Assembly: GCA_003457135.1 (NCBI GenBank)
Contig: DMSQ01000030.1
Coordinates: 145,221-209,220, forward strand
DNA length: 64,000 nucleotides
DNA from: Prolixibacteraceae bacterium
Lineage (GTDB): Bacteria > Bacteroidota > Bacteroidia > Bacteroidales > Prolixibacteraceae
Reading direction: 5' to 3'
The notes below the pieces were generated by a model. The model worked only from the letters and a program-made list of their open reading frames with translations. It had not been told where the DNA came from and made no database searches. Positions within the stretch are counted from its first letter, which is position 1. Every line of letters begins with the position of its first letter. The translations under genes were made by a program, and so were the position numbers. Shown one piece after another: positions 27,222 through 36,385 of this stretch.

Positions 27222-28277
27222 ATGAAAAAAATATATTATTTACTGGTTGTTCTCCTGGGATTGTTCGCATTCTCGTCGTGTACCGATACGATTGATCCTG
27301 TTATTGACTCAACAATGTATAAGGCGCCAATTTTTGATGCCCTTCTGCCCGGGACCCCGCTTGTTCTTACTAAAGCCAATGCAACCCAGGTAGCTAAAAC
27401 CTTTGCCTGGACGAGGGCTGATTTCGGATACCAGTCGGCAACTACCTACGTATTGCAATTCGACAAAGTGGGAAATCAATTCAAAACACCACTCGACGTT
27501 GCTTTAACCACTCAGTTAACGGTTCCATTCACTGTTGCTGAACTGAATACCAAATTGCTGGCTCTCGGGTTGCCTTATGGTAAAGCAAGTACATTCGAAG
27601 CCCGGGTATATGCTTATGTGAGCCCGTTGGTGAATACGCTTTATTCTTCGACAATGACTATGACTGTAACTCCATACGAAGTGGTGATCATTTATCCGAC
27701 TATTTATGTTCCCGGAAGCTACCAGTCTGCCAGCGGTTATACTTCTGACTGGTCGCCCGATAAAGCTCCGGCATTATACTCAGTAAAGAGCGATAACAAA
27801 TATGAAGGGTATGTAAATATTGCTGCGGATGGTTCGATGTTTAAGTTCACCAAAGAACAAAACTGGACTACCAACTGGGGTGACGATGGTTTAGACCTGA
27901 AACTTGATCCAAACGGAAAGGACATTCCAGCCAGTGCAGGTTACTACAAAATGAATGTAAACCTGAGTACACTGACCTATTCAACGCTGAAAACTGTTTG
28001 GGGAGTGATTGGCGATGCCACACCAACCGGATGGGACAGTGATACCAAAATGGTTTACGATAAAGTTGCCAAAACCTGGTCAGTCACTTTAGCTCTGAAA
28101 GTCGGAGGACTTAAATTCCGCGCCAACAGCGACTGGGGATTAAATTATGGCGATAAAGATGCCAACTTAACCCTTGAAGAAGGTGGTGACAACATTGCCG
28201 TTGCTGCTGCAGGTAATTATACCATTACGCTCGATTTAAGTAAGGCTGTTTATACTTACAACCTCAAGAAAAATTAA
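27222..28277 (+). CDS. susE: SusE-like starch-binding outer-membrane lipoprotein
   Basis: A surface starch-binding protein. The 351-residue product has a lipoprotein signal (lipobox AFSSC, Cys 20), a SusE-type N-terminal Ig-like domain (about 30-152) and two C-terminal starch-binding modules (about 158-257 and 258-351). The modules share the tryptophan-containing segments TTNWGDDG, TGWDSD and LNYGD with the insert in the SusD protein upstream. It begins 20 bp after the susD stop and is followed by a strong terminator, so it ends the rightward operon. It could also be called SusF-like; order and domain count favour SusE. Confidence 0.85.
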   Translation: MKKIYYLLVVLLGLFAFSSCTDTIDPVIDSTMYKAPIFDALLPGTPLVLTKANATQVAKTFAWTRADFGYQSATTYVLQFDKVGNQFKTPLDVALTTQLTVPFTVAELNTKLLALGLPYGKASTFEARVYAYVSPLVNTLYSSTMTMTVTPYEVVIIYPTIYVPGSYQSASGYTSDWSPDKAPALYSVKSDNKYEGYVNIAADGSMFKFTKEQNWTTNWGDDGLDLKLDPNGKDIPASAGYYKMNVNLSTLTYSTLKTVWGVIGDATPTGWDSDTKMVYDKVAKTWSVTLALKVGGLKFRANSDWGLNYGDKDANLTLEEGGDNIAVAAAGNYTITLDLSKAVYTYNLKKN

Positions 28278-28290
28278 TTTCATTATTATA

Positions 28291-28328
28291 AAGGCTTATC
28301 CGCTCATTCCGGGCGGATAAGCCTTTTT
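28291..28328 (+). terminator. Rho-independent terminator after susE
   Basis: A 13-bp perfect stem, AAGGCTTATCCGC pairing with GCGGATAAGCCTT, with a 9-nt loop and a T-run, lies 14 bp after the susE stop. It separates the susCDE operon from the extracellular amylase gene. Confidence 0.95.
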
Positions 28329-28342
28329 TTATACCTATTACC

Positions 28343-31099
28343 ATGTTCCGACTTATTCATATTCTTTTCTGGCTTGTTGTTTTCTATCAGTTTGCATCTG
28401 CTCAGGTTACTTCCAATCCTGCATTACCGAACGAGAACAAACCTGTTACAATTACATTCGATGCCACACAGGGAACTGCCGGATTGAAAGATTATCCGGG
28501 AGAAATATATGCTCATACCGGTGTCATTACCGATAAAAGCACATCGCCATCCGATTGGAAATATGTAATTGCCGGATGGACGGTCAATACACCTAAAGCT
28601 AAACTTACCCGAGTAACATCAAACACTTATTCACTTGAAATTACTCCCGATATCCGGACTTTTTATGAAGTTCCTTCCGGCGAAACCATTAAGCAAATGG
28701 CATTCGTTTTCAGGAGCGCCGATCAAACCAAAGAGGGAAAAGCCACCGGAGGAAAAGACATATTTGTTAATGTTTATACCGAAGGTTTAAACATCAGCAT
28801 CTCATCGCCACAAAAAATCAATGTATTCGAGAAAAACGAATCCATCACCTTTACTGCTTTTGCCAGTGTTGCATCTGATCTGAAATTATATCAGGATAAT
28901 CAGGAAATAGCATCACAGAGCGGAACTACCATCACAAAGAATATGACCATTGCCAATGCCGGAAGTTATTGGTTAAAAGCTAACGCAACCCAGATTACAA
29001 CCACCAAGCGCGACTCTGTTTTTGTTTGCATCCGCGAAACAACACCAACCGAAACCAGACCGGCCGGGCTTCAGTCTGGAATCAATTATACCGATGATCA
29101 GTCAGCCACACTGGTTGTTTATGCCCCTAACAAACAACACATCTTTGTTACCGGCGATTTCAACAACTGGCTTCCGGAAAATAAATACCAGATGAAAAAA
29201 GACGGTGATTATTTCTGGTTGAAAATTGAAAATCTTGTCCCCAAAAAAGAATACATCTTTCAATACCTGATTGATGGAAAACTGAAAATTGCAGATCCTT
29301 ACACCGATAAGGTTTCTGATCCTTACGACGATAAGTACATCTCATCAACCATCTATCCCAATCTTCTTCCTTATCCTGAGGGCAAGGCTGCCGATCGGGC
29401 TTCAATACTTCAGACAGCCCAAACACCTTATTCCTGGAAAACCACTTCTTACACTATGCCGACAGCAAGTAAACTCTCCATTTACGAATTACTGATCCGT
29501 GATTTTACCACTGAAAAAACTTACAAGGCAGTTCAGGCAAAACTCGATTATTTGAAACGTTTAGGCATTAACACCATTGAACTGATGCCTTTCAACGAAT
29601 TTGAAGGCAACAACAGTTGGGGATACAATCCTAATTTTCATTTTGCACCCGACAAAGCGTACGGAACCAAAAATGACCTGAAAGACCTGATTGACGAATG
29701 CCACAAACAGGGTTTTATCGTAATTCAGGACATCGTTCTGAACCATGCTTACAACTCCTGCCCGCTAGCAAAAATGTACTGGAACGATGCCCTCAACCGT
29801 CCGGCTGCAGATAATCCCTGGTTTAACCAAACTTCACCCAATACAACATATAGCTGGGGCAACGATTTTAACCATATCGCTCAGGCCACTAAAGACTATG
29901 TTGATCGTGTTACCAAATATTGGATGACTGAATACAAAGTTGATGGTTTCCGCTTCGACTTTACCAAAGGTTTTACCAATACCCCGGGTGATGGCGGTGG
30001 TTATGATGCCGCCCGTATTGCTATTCTGAAACGAATATCCGACAAAATATGGGAGGTAAATCCAAATGCGATTGTTATTCTGGAGCATTTTGCTCCTGAT
30101 TCAGAAGAAAGAGAACTGGCAGCTTATGGCAATGGTATGTTGATATGGGGCAATTCGAATTTCAACTTTGCTGAAGCAGCAATGGGATACCACGATTCGA
30201 ATAAATCAGATTTTAACCGGGCATCCTATCAGTCAAGGGGATATCCAAAACCCGGATTGGTTGTCTACATGGAAAGCCACGACGAAGAGCGGCAGATGTA
30301 TAAAACGCTTACTTACGGAAACTCAAATGCCACTTACAACACCAAAAATCTGAATACCGCACTGGAGCGCAGCCAGTTGACGACCGCATTTTTTCTTTCC
30401 CTTGCTGGTCCAAAAATGATCTGGCAATTTGGCGAATTGGGCTACGATATTTCCATTGACCAGAATGGACGGGTTGGTGAAAAACCAGTTCTTTGGAACT
30501 ATCTCGATGAACCTCCAAGGTTAAAACTTTTCGATGTTTATTCATCCATGTTACGTTTACGCGCTCAATTCGATGTATTTACTTCAGGTCAGGAAACCCT
30601 TTCGGTAAATGGCGCAACCAAGAAGATTCAACTCACCTTAGCCGATCATAACATTACCCTGCTTGGAAATTTTGGAATGAGTGAAATTCCGGTAACGCCC
30701 GGGTTCCAGCATACCGGAACCTGGTATGAATTCTTTAGTGGAAATGAACTTGCTGTTGCGGATGTAAATACTTCAATCATGCTTAAACCTGGTGAATATA
30801 GATTATACAGCGATAAAAAATTACCTGCTTTCAAAGACCTTGCAACAGCTATTCCTTTTGAAAAATCAACCCGGGGATTGCGAATTTTTCCGAACCCTGC
30901 TACCGAAACGCTATCCATCGAAGCCAAAGAAATAATTAAAAATGTCGCCTTATTCTCAATTGACGGTATGCTTATTCAAACGACAAAGACTGATACCAAC
31001 TTCCTGAATTTATCGTTGAACCACCTTAACACAGGTTTGTATTTCGTTCAGGTAAAAACCAACAGTCAGCTTTTTACTGAAAAAGTGGTTAAGAAATGA
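28343..31099 (+). CDS. Secreted CBM48-GH13 alpha-amylase with T9SS sorting domain
   Basis: Probably the extracellular enzyme that first cuts starch for this locus. The 918-residue protein has a signal peptide (about 1-20, ending FASAQ), N-terminal beta domains (about 25-235), a CBM48-like module (about 245-330; FVTGDFNNWLPE) and a GH13 barrel (about 376-760). Catalytic segments are IVLNHAYN, DGFRFDFTKGFT (nucleophile about residue 538), VILEHFAP and ESHDEER. The C-terminal ~75 residues are a type A T9SS sorting domain (LRIFPNPATETLSIE ... GLYFVQVKT ... KVVKK). It starts 15 bp past the susE terminator and needs its own promoter or read-through. Confidence 0.92.
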   Translation: MFRLIHILFWLVVFYQFASAQVTSNPALPNENKPVTITFDATQGTAGLKDYPGEIYAHTGVITDKSTSPSDWKYVIAGWTVNTPKAKLTRVTSNTYSLEITPDIRTFYEVPSGETIKQMAFVFRSADQTKEGKATGGKDIFVNVYTEGLNISISSPQKINVFEKNESITFTAFASVASDLKLYQDNQEIASQSGTTITKNMTIANAGSYWLKANATQITTTKRDSVFVCIRETTPTETRPAGLQSGINYTDDQSATLVVYAPNKQHIFVTGDFNNWLPENKYQMKKDGDYFWLKIENLVPKKEYIFQYLIDGKLKIADPYTDKVSDPYDDKYISSTIYPNLLPYPEGKAADRASILQTAQTPYSWKTTSYTMPTASKLSIYELLIRDFTTEKTYKAVQAKLDYLKRLGINTIELMPFNEFEGNNSWGYNPNFHFAPDKAYGTKNDLKDLIDECHKQGFIVIQDIVLNHAYNSCPLAKMYWNDALNRPAADNPWFNQTSPNTTYSWGNDFNHIAQATKDYVDRVTKYWMTEYKVDGFRFDFTKGFTNTPGDGGGYDAARIAILKRISDKIWEVNPNAIVILEHFAPDSEERELAAYGNGMLIWGNSNFNFAEAAMGYHDSNKSDFNRASYQSRGYPKPGLVVYMESHDEERQMYKTLTYGNSNATYNTKNLNTALERSQLTTAFFLSLAGPKMIWQFGELGYDISIDQNGRVGEKPVLWNYLDEPPRLKLFDVYSSMLRLRAQFDVFTSGQETLSVNGATKKIQLTLADHNITLLGNFGMSEIPVTPGFQHTGTWYEFFSGNELAVADVNTSIMLKPGEYRLYSDKKLPAFKDLATAIPFEKSTRGLRIFPNPATETLSIEAKEIIKNVALFSIDGMLIQTTKTDTNFLNLSLNHLNTGLYFVQVKTNSQLFTEKVVKK

Positions 31100-31187
31100 A
31101 CCCGGATAAACCTTTTTATTAAACATTTCATTCTGACTTATTTTTGATTAAATTTAGCCAACTTCATGGACTAAAATAGTTTAAAAT

Positions 31188-32271
31188 ATGAAAGGATTTT
31201 TCATGGTCCTTGTTATTGTTTTTTTCTACAACGCTACCTTTGCAGTTGAACCTGTTCGAAAGCCATTTATACAATTGACTATTGATGGGCATCCAATTAA
31301 AAACAGTGAAGTTGTTACCATTACCTCAGGACAAAAATTGTTGGTTGGAGCTGAGATGGAAGGAGGACGGAGAGATTTTTGTAAATTCCCTGATATTTAT
31401 GCCGATATAGCCGGAACAGCCCAGATTCTTTCCAGAGGAAAAGATGGCCTGATCTATCAGTTGAATGACAGCAAGGCCGAATGGAAATTACTTAGCGAAA
31501 ATATCAGTTTCACCGGCGACGATTTTGTAGAGGTGAAGCCTGGCCCCCAAAAATCAACCGCCGAAATTACTTTATCCAATACACCGTTTTCACAATCATT
31601 TCTGAAGGTCAACATCCATGCAACATGGCAATTTAGCCAGAATGGCCAAACCAATCAGGAAGAAAACATCGCTGAAGCAACGCTAATCAATCAAAAACCT
31701 GCAGGCTGCCGTAAACACGCTAAAATTAACCATTGATGAAGTCAAAAAGAGCAATCCTTCGTACCAAACTAATATCGTTTTTATCGGACTTCCCAGCGAC
31801 AATACCTACAACATCCTTGGTACGTTTTCTGTAATAAAAACGAATTGGGGATCGCTCGAAACCCTGGTTCAAAGCTTAAAGCAACAACTTGCCGCCCTCC
31901 CGGCCAAATCCAGCAAGGAAAGCAAAGATGAACTGGTTAAACTAATCGGTGACTATGCCGACTGGCAGCTCAAATTGCCTGAAAATTCGTTCAATATCCT
32001 TCCACTATATATTCCGGATTTAAAACCTGAAGACATTCAGCTACCCGGAAATATCCATTTTGCCGGTGAAGAGAAGACCATTTCCAATTATGAACAAACA
32101 CTCAGCGATTTTAATACCTTTCTTGATAAACGGATTGAGCAGGTCCCAATTGAAATTCAAAAGATCAACTCGACACATACCCGGCTTCAAGCTGTTCGTT
32201 TATTTGACGGAATGCTGCGCAGTTACTATTCCTCCATCAACTGGGCCGAGTGGAAGAATACACGGGAATAA
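31188..32271 (+). pseudogene. Secreted protein of unknown function, split by a frameshift near 31690-31700
   Basis: Two reading frames join into one protein of about 360 residues. The first (31188-31736) has a signal peptide (about 1-20, ending ATFA) and then a beta-rich region. The second, in the +1 frame, is open from 31687 to 32271 and is alpha-helical with likely coiled coils (LETLVQSLKQQLAALPAKSSKESKDEL). The frames meet at a run of five As at 31693-31697; removing one A restores NQNLQAAVNTLKL. This is either a recent inactivation or a base error. The family is not recognised. It follows the amylase on the same strand after 88 bp. Confidence 0.65.
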
Positions 32272-32337
32272 AAAAGGCCTAATCTGTCGTGAACCTGAAA
32301 AATAAGTTAATTCATTTTGTAACTGAAGCAATAAAGT

Positions 32338-32733
32338 ATGATTCGATTTCCGGAGGATTTTATTTTTGAATTGACCGACCGGGAATTTAAAGATTGGAGG
32401 AGCCAATTTGTCACCACCAATGAAGATAAAATGGGACTTCGTTATGCTCCTTATGCATTTACGGAAGATGGCGTTGCTCAATTGTCAACAGTTTTGAGTA
32501 GCGAAAGAGCAATCAAAGTCAATATCCAGATTATTCGATTGTTTAGCAAATTGCGCCGATTAGCAATATCCCACCATGACATCATACTGAAACTGGAAGA
32601 ATTAGAAAAAAACGGCTCTGAGCAAGATAAAAAAATAGACCTCATTTTCGAATACATCAAACAGCTTGAGCATGCAAAACAACAGGAATCAAAACAAAAA
32701 AACCGGTTAAAAATAGGTTTCAAATCCCAGTAA
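32338..32733 (+). pseudogene. ORF6N-domain protein fragment, N-terminus lost
   Basis: The 131-residue frame begins at IRFPEDFIFELTDREF, the second half of an ORF6N DNA-binding domain from phages and mobile elements, and continues through RYAPYAFTEDGVAQLSTVL and a C-terminal coiled coil. Normal members carry about 25-35 more residues ending QAVKRNIxRFPEDF. Upstream, the codons for A-I-K (in GAAGCAATAAAG) are in another frame with about 5 bp missing, so the gene looks decayed. A restart at 32338 could still make a protein. It is probably a leftover of a mobile element. Confidence 0.7.
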
Positions 32734-32747
32734 GAATAACTTCCGGA

Positions 32748-34394
32748 CTAATTTCCGGTTTTGTAAACGACTTCACCTCCCAGCGCCGTTTTAAGAACTT
32801 TAGTTTTCATGATTTCATCTTCCCGGCAGTTCATTAAATCGGTGTCGAGCATCACGAAATCGGCCGATTTGCCCGGTTCAATACTTCCTTTCTTCTGTTC
32901 CTCAAAGCTGGCTTTGGCGGCCCAAATAGTCATCGAGCGCAAAGCCTGCTCGCGGGTCAGGGCATTTTCCATCTGAAACCCTTTTTTAGGTAAGCCCTGC
33001 GTATTTTTCCGGAAAACTGAAGCAAAAAATGTGAGCGCCGGGTTGATACCTTCAACCGGAAAATCGGTACCATTGGGCAGCCAGCCGTTCTGTGCAAGCA
33101 ATTGCTGATAGGTGTAGGCTGTTTTGATCCGTTCGGCGCCCAGTCGTTCATCGGCCCATAACATATCAGAAGTAGCATGCGTTGCCTGAATGGAAGGAAT
33201 CACAGAATACTTTCCAAAAAGTTGCAAATCGTCAGGATGTACCACCTGGGCATGTTCGATTCGCCAACGGCGGTCATTCTTTTCTTTCAGGAATTTACCG
33301 TAGATATTCAGTATAAAACGGTTTGCGCCGTCACCAATACAATGCGTTGCCACCTGGAAATTGGCATCATAAGCTTTCCGGCAAATGGATTCAAAATAGG
33401 AAGCTTTATTCATCAGCAAACCGCGATTGCCGGGATCATCCGAATAATCACTGAGCAAATAAGCGCCACGCGAACCCAAAGCTCCGTCGGCATAAAGTTT
33501 AATGGTTCTCACCTGTAAACTTTCGGTAACGTACGGCCCCTTTTTCATGAAATATTCCAGGTTTTCTTCGCTGGGCTCCATCATGGCATTGATGCGCATT
33601 ATAAGCAAACCTCGTTTTTGCAGCGAATCCATGAGCAAAATAATTTCTTTCGGAAGTCCGCAATCGGTCACCGAAGTGAGCCCCACCTCCATGCAATTCT
33701 GCTGTGCGGCCAGCAATGCTTTTATTTTCAATTCAAGAGTTGGTTCAGGAATCTTTTTAAACACCAACTCCATGGCATTGTCTATCAGCACACCAGTTGG
33801 CTGTCCGTTTTTCAGGAGCACTTCTCCCCCGTCAATTTTTGTTTTTGAGGTAATTCCAGCCAGTTCGAGCGCCCTGGCATTGCACCAGCCCGCGTGGCCA
33901 TCAATACGGATCAGGTAAACCGGAATCTTAGGAAACATTTCGTTGAGCCTCTGATTATCCGGAAATTCTTTTTCGGGCCATAAATTCTGGTCCCATCCGC
34001 GACCCAGCAACCACTCTCCACCAGCCCTGGAATAATGTTCCTGAAGTTTTTTGAAAATATTGTCCTGATTCTCGGTACCTGCCAGATCAGCATATTGCAT
34101 CAGGTTCATGCCATAACCGAAAAAATGGCAATGGGCATCGTTAAAGCCGGGATAAACGGGATTTCCTCCACTATCAACGACCTCATCGGAAATATACTTT
34201 GATGCAATTTCCTTGTTGGTTCCAACATCCACGAATTTGCCATCCTGAACGGCAAAACTTTCGGCTACGGTAAACGAATCGTTCACGGTATAAACGCGGG
34301 CATTGGTAACAATCAGGTCAACTTTCATTTTAGGGGGATTACAGGATAAGAAAAAAGAAATAAGAAATGGGAATAAGAAAAAAATGCGGTTCAT
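32748..34394 (-). CDS. Amidohydrolase family 3 (YtcJ-like) lipoprotein
   Basis: A metal-dependent hydrolase of the YtcJ/imidazolonepropionase-like group; substrate unknown. The 548-residue protein has a lipoprotein signal (lipobox FFLSC, Cys about residue 18), then VDLIVTNARVYTVNDSF and the metal-binding FNDAHCHFFGYG. Further catalytic segments are TIKLYADGALGSRGAYL, VATHCIGDGANR, RIEHAQVVHPDD and NGTDFPVEGINP, ending with KGSIEPGKSADFVMLD. All expected histidines and aspartates are visible. It stands alone; the ORF6N fragment ends 15 bp away on the other strand. Confidence 0.9.
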   Translation of the reverse strand: MNRIFFLFPFLISFFLSCNPPKMKVDLIVTNARVYTVNDSFTVAESFAVQDGKFVDVGTNKEIASKYISDEVVDSGGNPVYPGFNDAHCHFFGYGMNLMQYADLAGTENQDNIFKKLQEHYSRAGGEWLLGRGWDQNLWPEKEFPDNQRLNEMFPKIPVYLIRIDGHAGWCNARALELAGITSKTKIDGGEVLLKNGQPTGVLIDNAMELVFKKIPEPTLELKIKALLAAQQNCMEVGLTSVTDCGLPKEIILLMDSLQKRGLLIMRINAMMEPSEENLEYFMKKGPYVTESLQVRTIKLYADGALGSRGAYLLSDYSDDPGNRGLLMNKASYFESICRKAYDANFQVATHCIGDGANRFILNIYGKFLKEKNDRRWRIEHAQVVHPDDLQLFGKYSVIPSIQATHATSDMLWADERLGAERIKTAYTYQQLLAQNGWLPNGTDFPVEGINPALTFFASVFRKNTQGLPKKGFQMENALTREQALRSMTIWAAKASFEEQKKGSIEPGKSADFVMLDTDLMNCREDEIMKTKVLKTALGGEVVYKTGN

Positions 34395-34618
34395 AGAAGT
34401 TTAGATTTGAGAAAAACAAAGGTAAAATATTGGATGGGTTAAGCAAAAACTGCTTGTTTAAGAACGTGTGAAAAGTCTGTAACCACTGTCGCCGGGCTGA
34501 ACAAAATAGATACAAATTCACAATGATTGTAATTAACGATTTTAACACAAAAACACTGAAAAATGTTGAGATTAAGAATCTCTTTATCACGCTCTTTGTT
34601 ATCAAACGACATCCTCAT

Positions 34619-34921
34619 TTAGTGGTTTTCTGCTTGTCTCGACAACAAATCTGCCAATTCGCGAAGTTTAGGGGCATGTTCCGGTTTCCAGATAAATTCG
34701 TCCCAATGACCATATCGGCAATGATAGCCGAAGATATATTTTATCCCTGATTTCAAACGGTTCCAAAACGATTGGTTGGTCAAATGAATATGACAATATG
34801 CCAAATTGTCGTCGGAATCATAATCCACAACGATCTGATATTCTGTGCAACTGCATTTGCAAATAAAGATGTATGGAGCCTGATTGACAGGTGAATTCGA
34901 GTGTTGAGTTTGATTGGTCAT
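34619..34921 (-). CDS. Small phage-type hypothetical protein with Cys/His-rich motif
   Basis: A 100-residue protein with IFICKCSCTEYQIVVDYD and YCHIHL in the first half and FWNRLKSGIKYIFGYHCRYGHWDEFIW in the second. The second segment resembles small uncharacterised proteins often seen in phages and prophage remnants of Bacteroidota; the cysteines could bind a metal. It overlaps no other credible gene, and a composite inverted-repeat element lies directly upstream (34949-35070). Function unknown. With the ORF6N fragment nearby it suggests an old phage-related insertion. Confidence 0.6.
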   Translation of the reverse strand: MTNQTQHSNSPVNQAPYIFICKCSCTEYQIVVDYDSDDNLAYCHIHLTNQSFWNRLKSGIKYIFGYHCRYGHWDEFIWKPEHAPKLRELADLLSRQAENH

Positions 34922-34948
34922 AATTCTTCTAATTTGAGTAAGTATAAA

Positions 34949-35070
34949 TTTCCCGTTAGGGAAAATATGTGGTAGAAAGGGCGATTTTCATGCACATGTC
35001 CTGTCCTGTACGGGACAAAAGACTAGCCGACGTGTTTGATTTCTACCGACATTAGGTTCCTAACGGAACC
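34949..35070. repeat. Composite inverted-repeat element (MITE-like)
   Basis: Two related short units face each other. The left one is the palindrome TTTCCCGTTAGGGAAA (34949-34964) followed by ATATGTGGTAGAAA; the right one, read on the minus strand, is the palindrome GGTTCCGTTAGGAACC (35070-35055) followed by TAATGTCGGTAGAAA. The shared end GGTAGAAA (34971-34978) faces TTTCTACC (35040-35047). A further palindrome, GTCCTGTACGGGAC, lies in the middle. No coding frame is present. Confidence 0.7.
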
Positions 35071-35093
35071 CTAAACACTCTTTATATTTCTAT

Positions 35094-36376
35094 TCAAAAT
35101 AACTGAACTCCTCCACCAGCAAGCGATACAGCTCTAATATCTGTCAGGGCTTTACTATTTGGCTTATCAGGTTTCATGAACAGGTATGGTATAATATAAT
35201 CACCCTCACCTTTTAGGAAGTACTTTTCGATGACATAACCTTCCTTTTGAATACGTCCGGTAAATACCGGTTCATTAATTCCGGAAGGTTCCTGATATCC
35301 TGAAAGCTTTTTTGCTGAATTCAATACATCCGGAAGATGCCTTGTCAGATCACCTTTTGAAACTTGCAAGGCATTCATCAGTTTCTCTGTCTCTTTCCGG
35401 TTCAAACTGAAAACAGTTTCTCCTCCAAGCGATGTTGATACTTGCCCTGTGGCAGTTACCCGCACATCTTCAGGAGTAAATGGCTGGGTTTCCTCATCAT
35501 TTGAATTGCCTGGATTATTCAGATGTTTCCGGAAAAAGGCATACATGGCTTCCCTGTTTTTTTTTGGTTGATACATGAGGCGTATCATCTTCTATCCGGC
35601 TAAAGTTTTCCTCCTGTCCGTATGCTTTATAAATAGCCGCAACCTCCTTTTCGGTTTCCATAGCGCCTTGTATGCTGAACATATCGCATGTAGTTGTGAT
35701 CATCAGGGCAGGTTTAGGAGCCCGGACCAACAGAAAGTCCACATGATCGATACCCCTGCTGATGGCGTCAGGCATATTTTGTTCCGCATCCTGAGGCCCG
35801 ATGGTCTGCAACAGCCTCGTGAAATAGGTCAGGTAGTTTTCGGGAGCAGCGGCATAGATACGATCGTCCATGGCGGCGATATATGCAGTCTGGGTGCCGC
35901 CTCCCGACCATCCTGTAATTCCTATTCTGGAAGGATCAACCTCTTTTCGGGAAAGGAGATAATCAACAGCCCTGATGCTATCCAATATCATATACAGGGC
36001 CTGAGAACTACCTGTAATAAAAGCCTGAGCGCCGGGATAGGAATGTTGGGTGGTAGGTCCGCCAATTCTTGATTTGCCGGTTATTGGATCAAAATACTCC
36101 AGACGCTCCCCCAGACCAACAGGATCAAAGGCAAACACGATGAACCCTTTCTTTACCAGGTTTGCAATAACATGCAGATATACCAGGCTACGGTGTAAGA
36201 TGATGGTACAATGAGTTGGGAGCATCGCTGTATTTTATCCAGTTGTCCGTTACTACATTCAGTTCATCCTGTGCATTGACCACATGACTGGCAATGAAAA
36301 TAATCAACGAAAAAATAAGTTTGGTCTGAATACTACTCATATAACGTACAAACAAATGGGCTGAAAATTTTTTCAT
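35094..36376 (-). pseudogene. Broken alpha/beta-hydrolase (acetyl-xylan-esterase-like) gene
   Basis: Three pieces of one large secreted hydrolase are left. The N-terminal piece (36376-36188) has a signal peptide and DNWIKYSDAPNSLYHHL, then a deletion joins it out of frame to YLHVIANLVKKGFIVFAFDP (from about 36180). The middle piece holds the nucleophile elbow GITGWSGGGTQ. A run of nine As (minus strand, about 35559-35567) then shifts the frame; one A fewer would restore STKKNREAMYAFF. The last piece ends early at SLAGGGVQLF. Intact relatives are, from memory, about 650-700 residues. Neighbours suggest a past role in removing acyl groups from a glycan. Confidence 0.8.
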
Positions 36377-36385
36377 TCGATTGGA

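Noticed and set aside
31188..32271. Programmed +1 frameshift
   Set aside because: No slippery stop-codon context or stimulatory structure is visible, and deleting one A from a homopolymer explains the break more simply.
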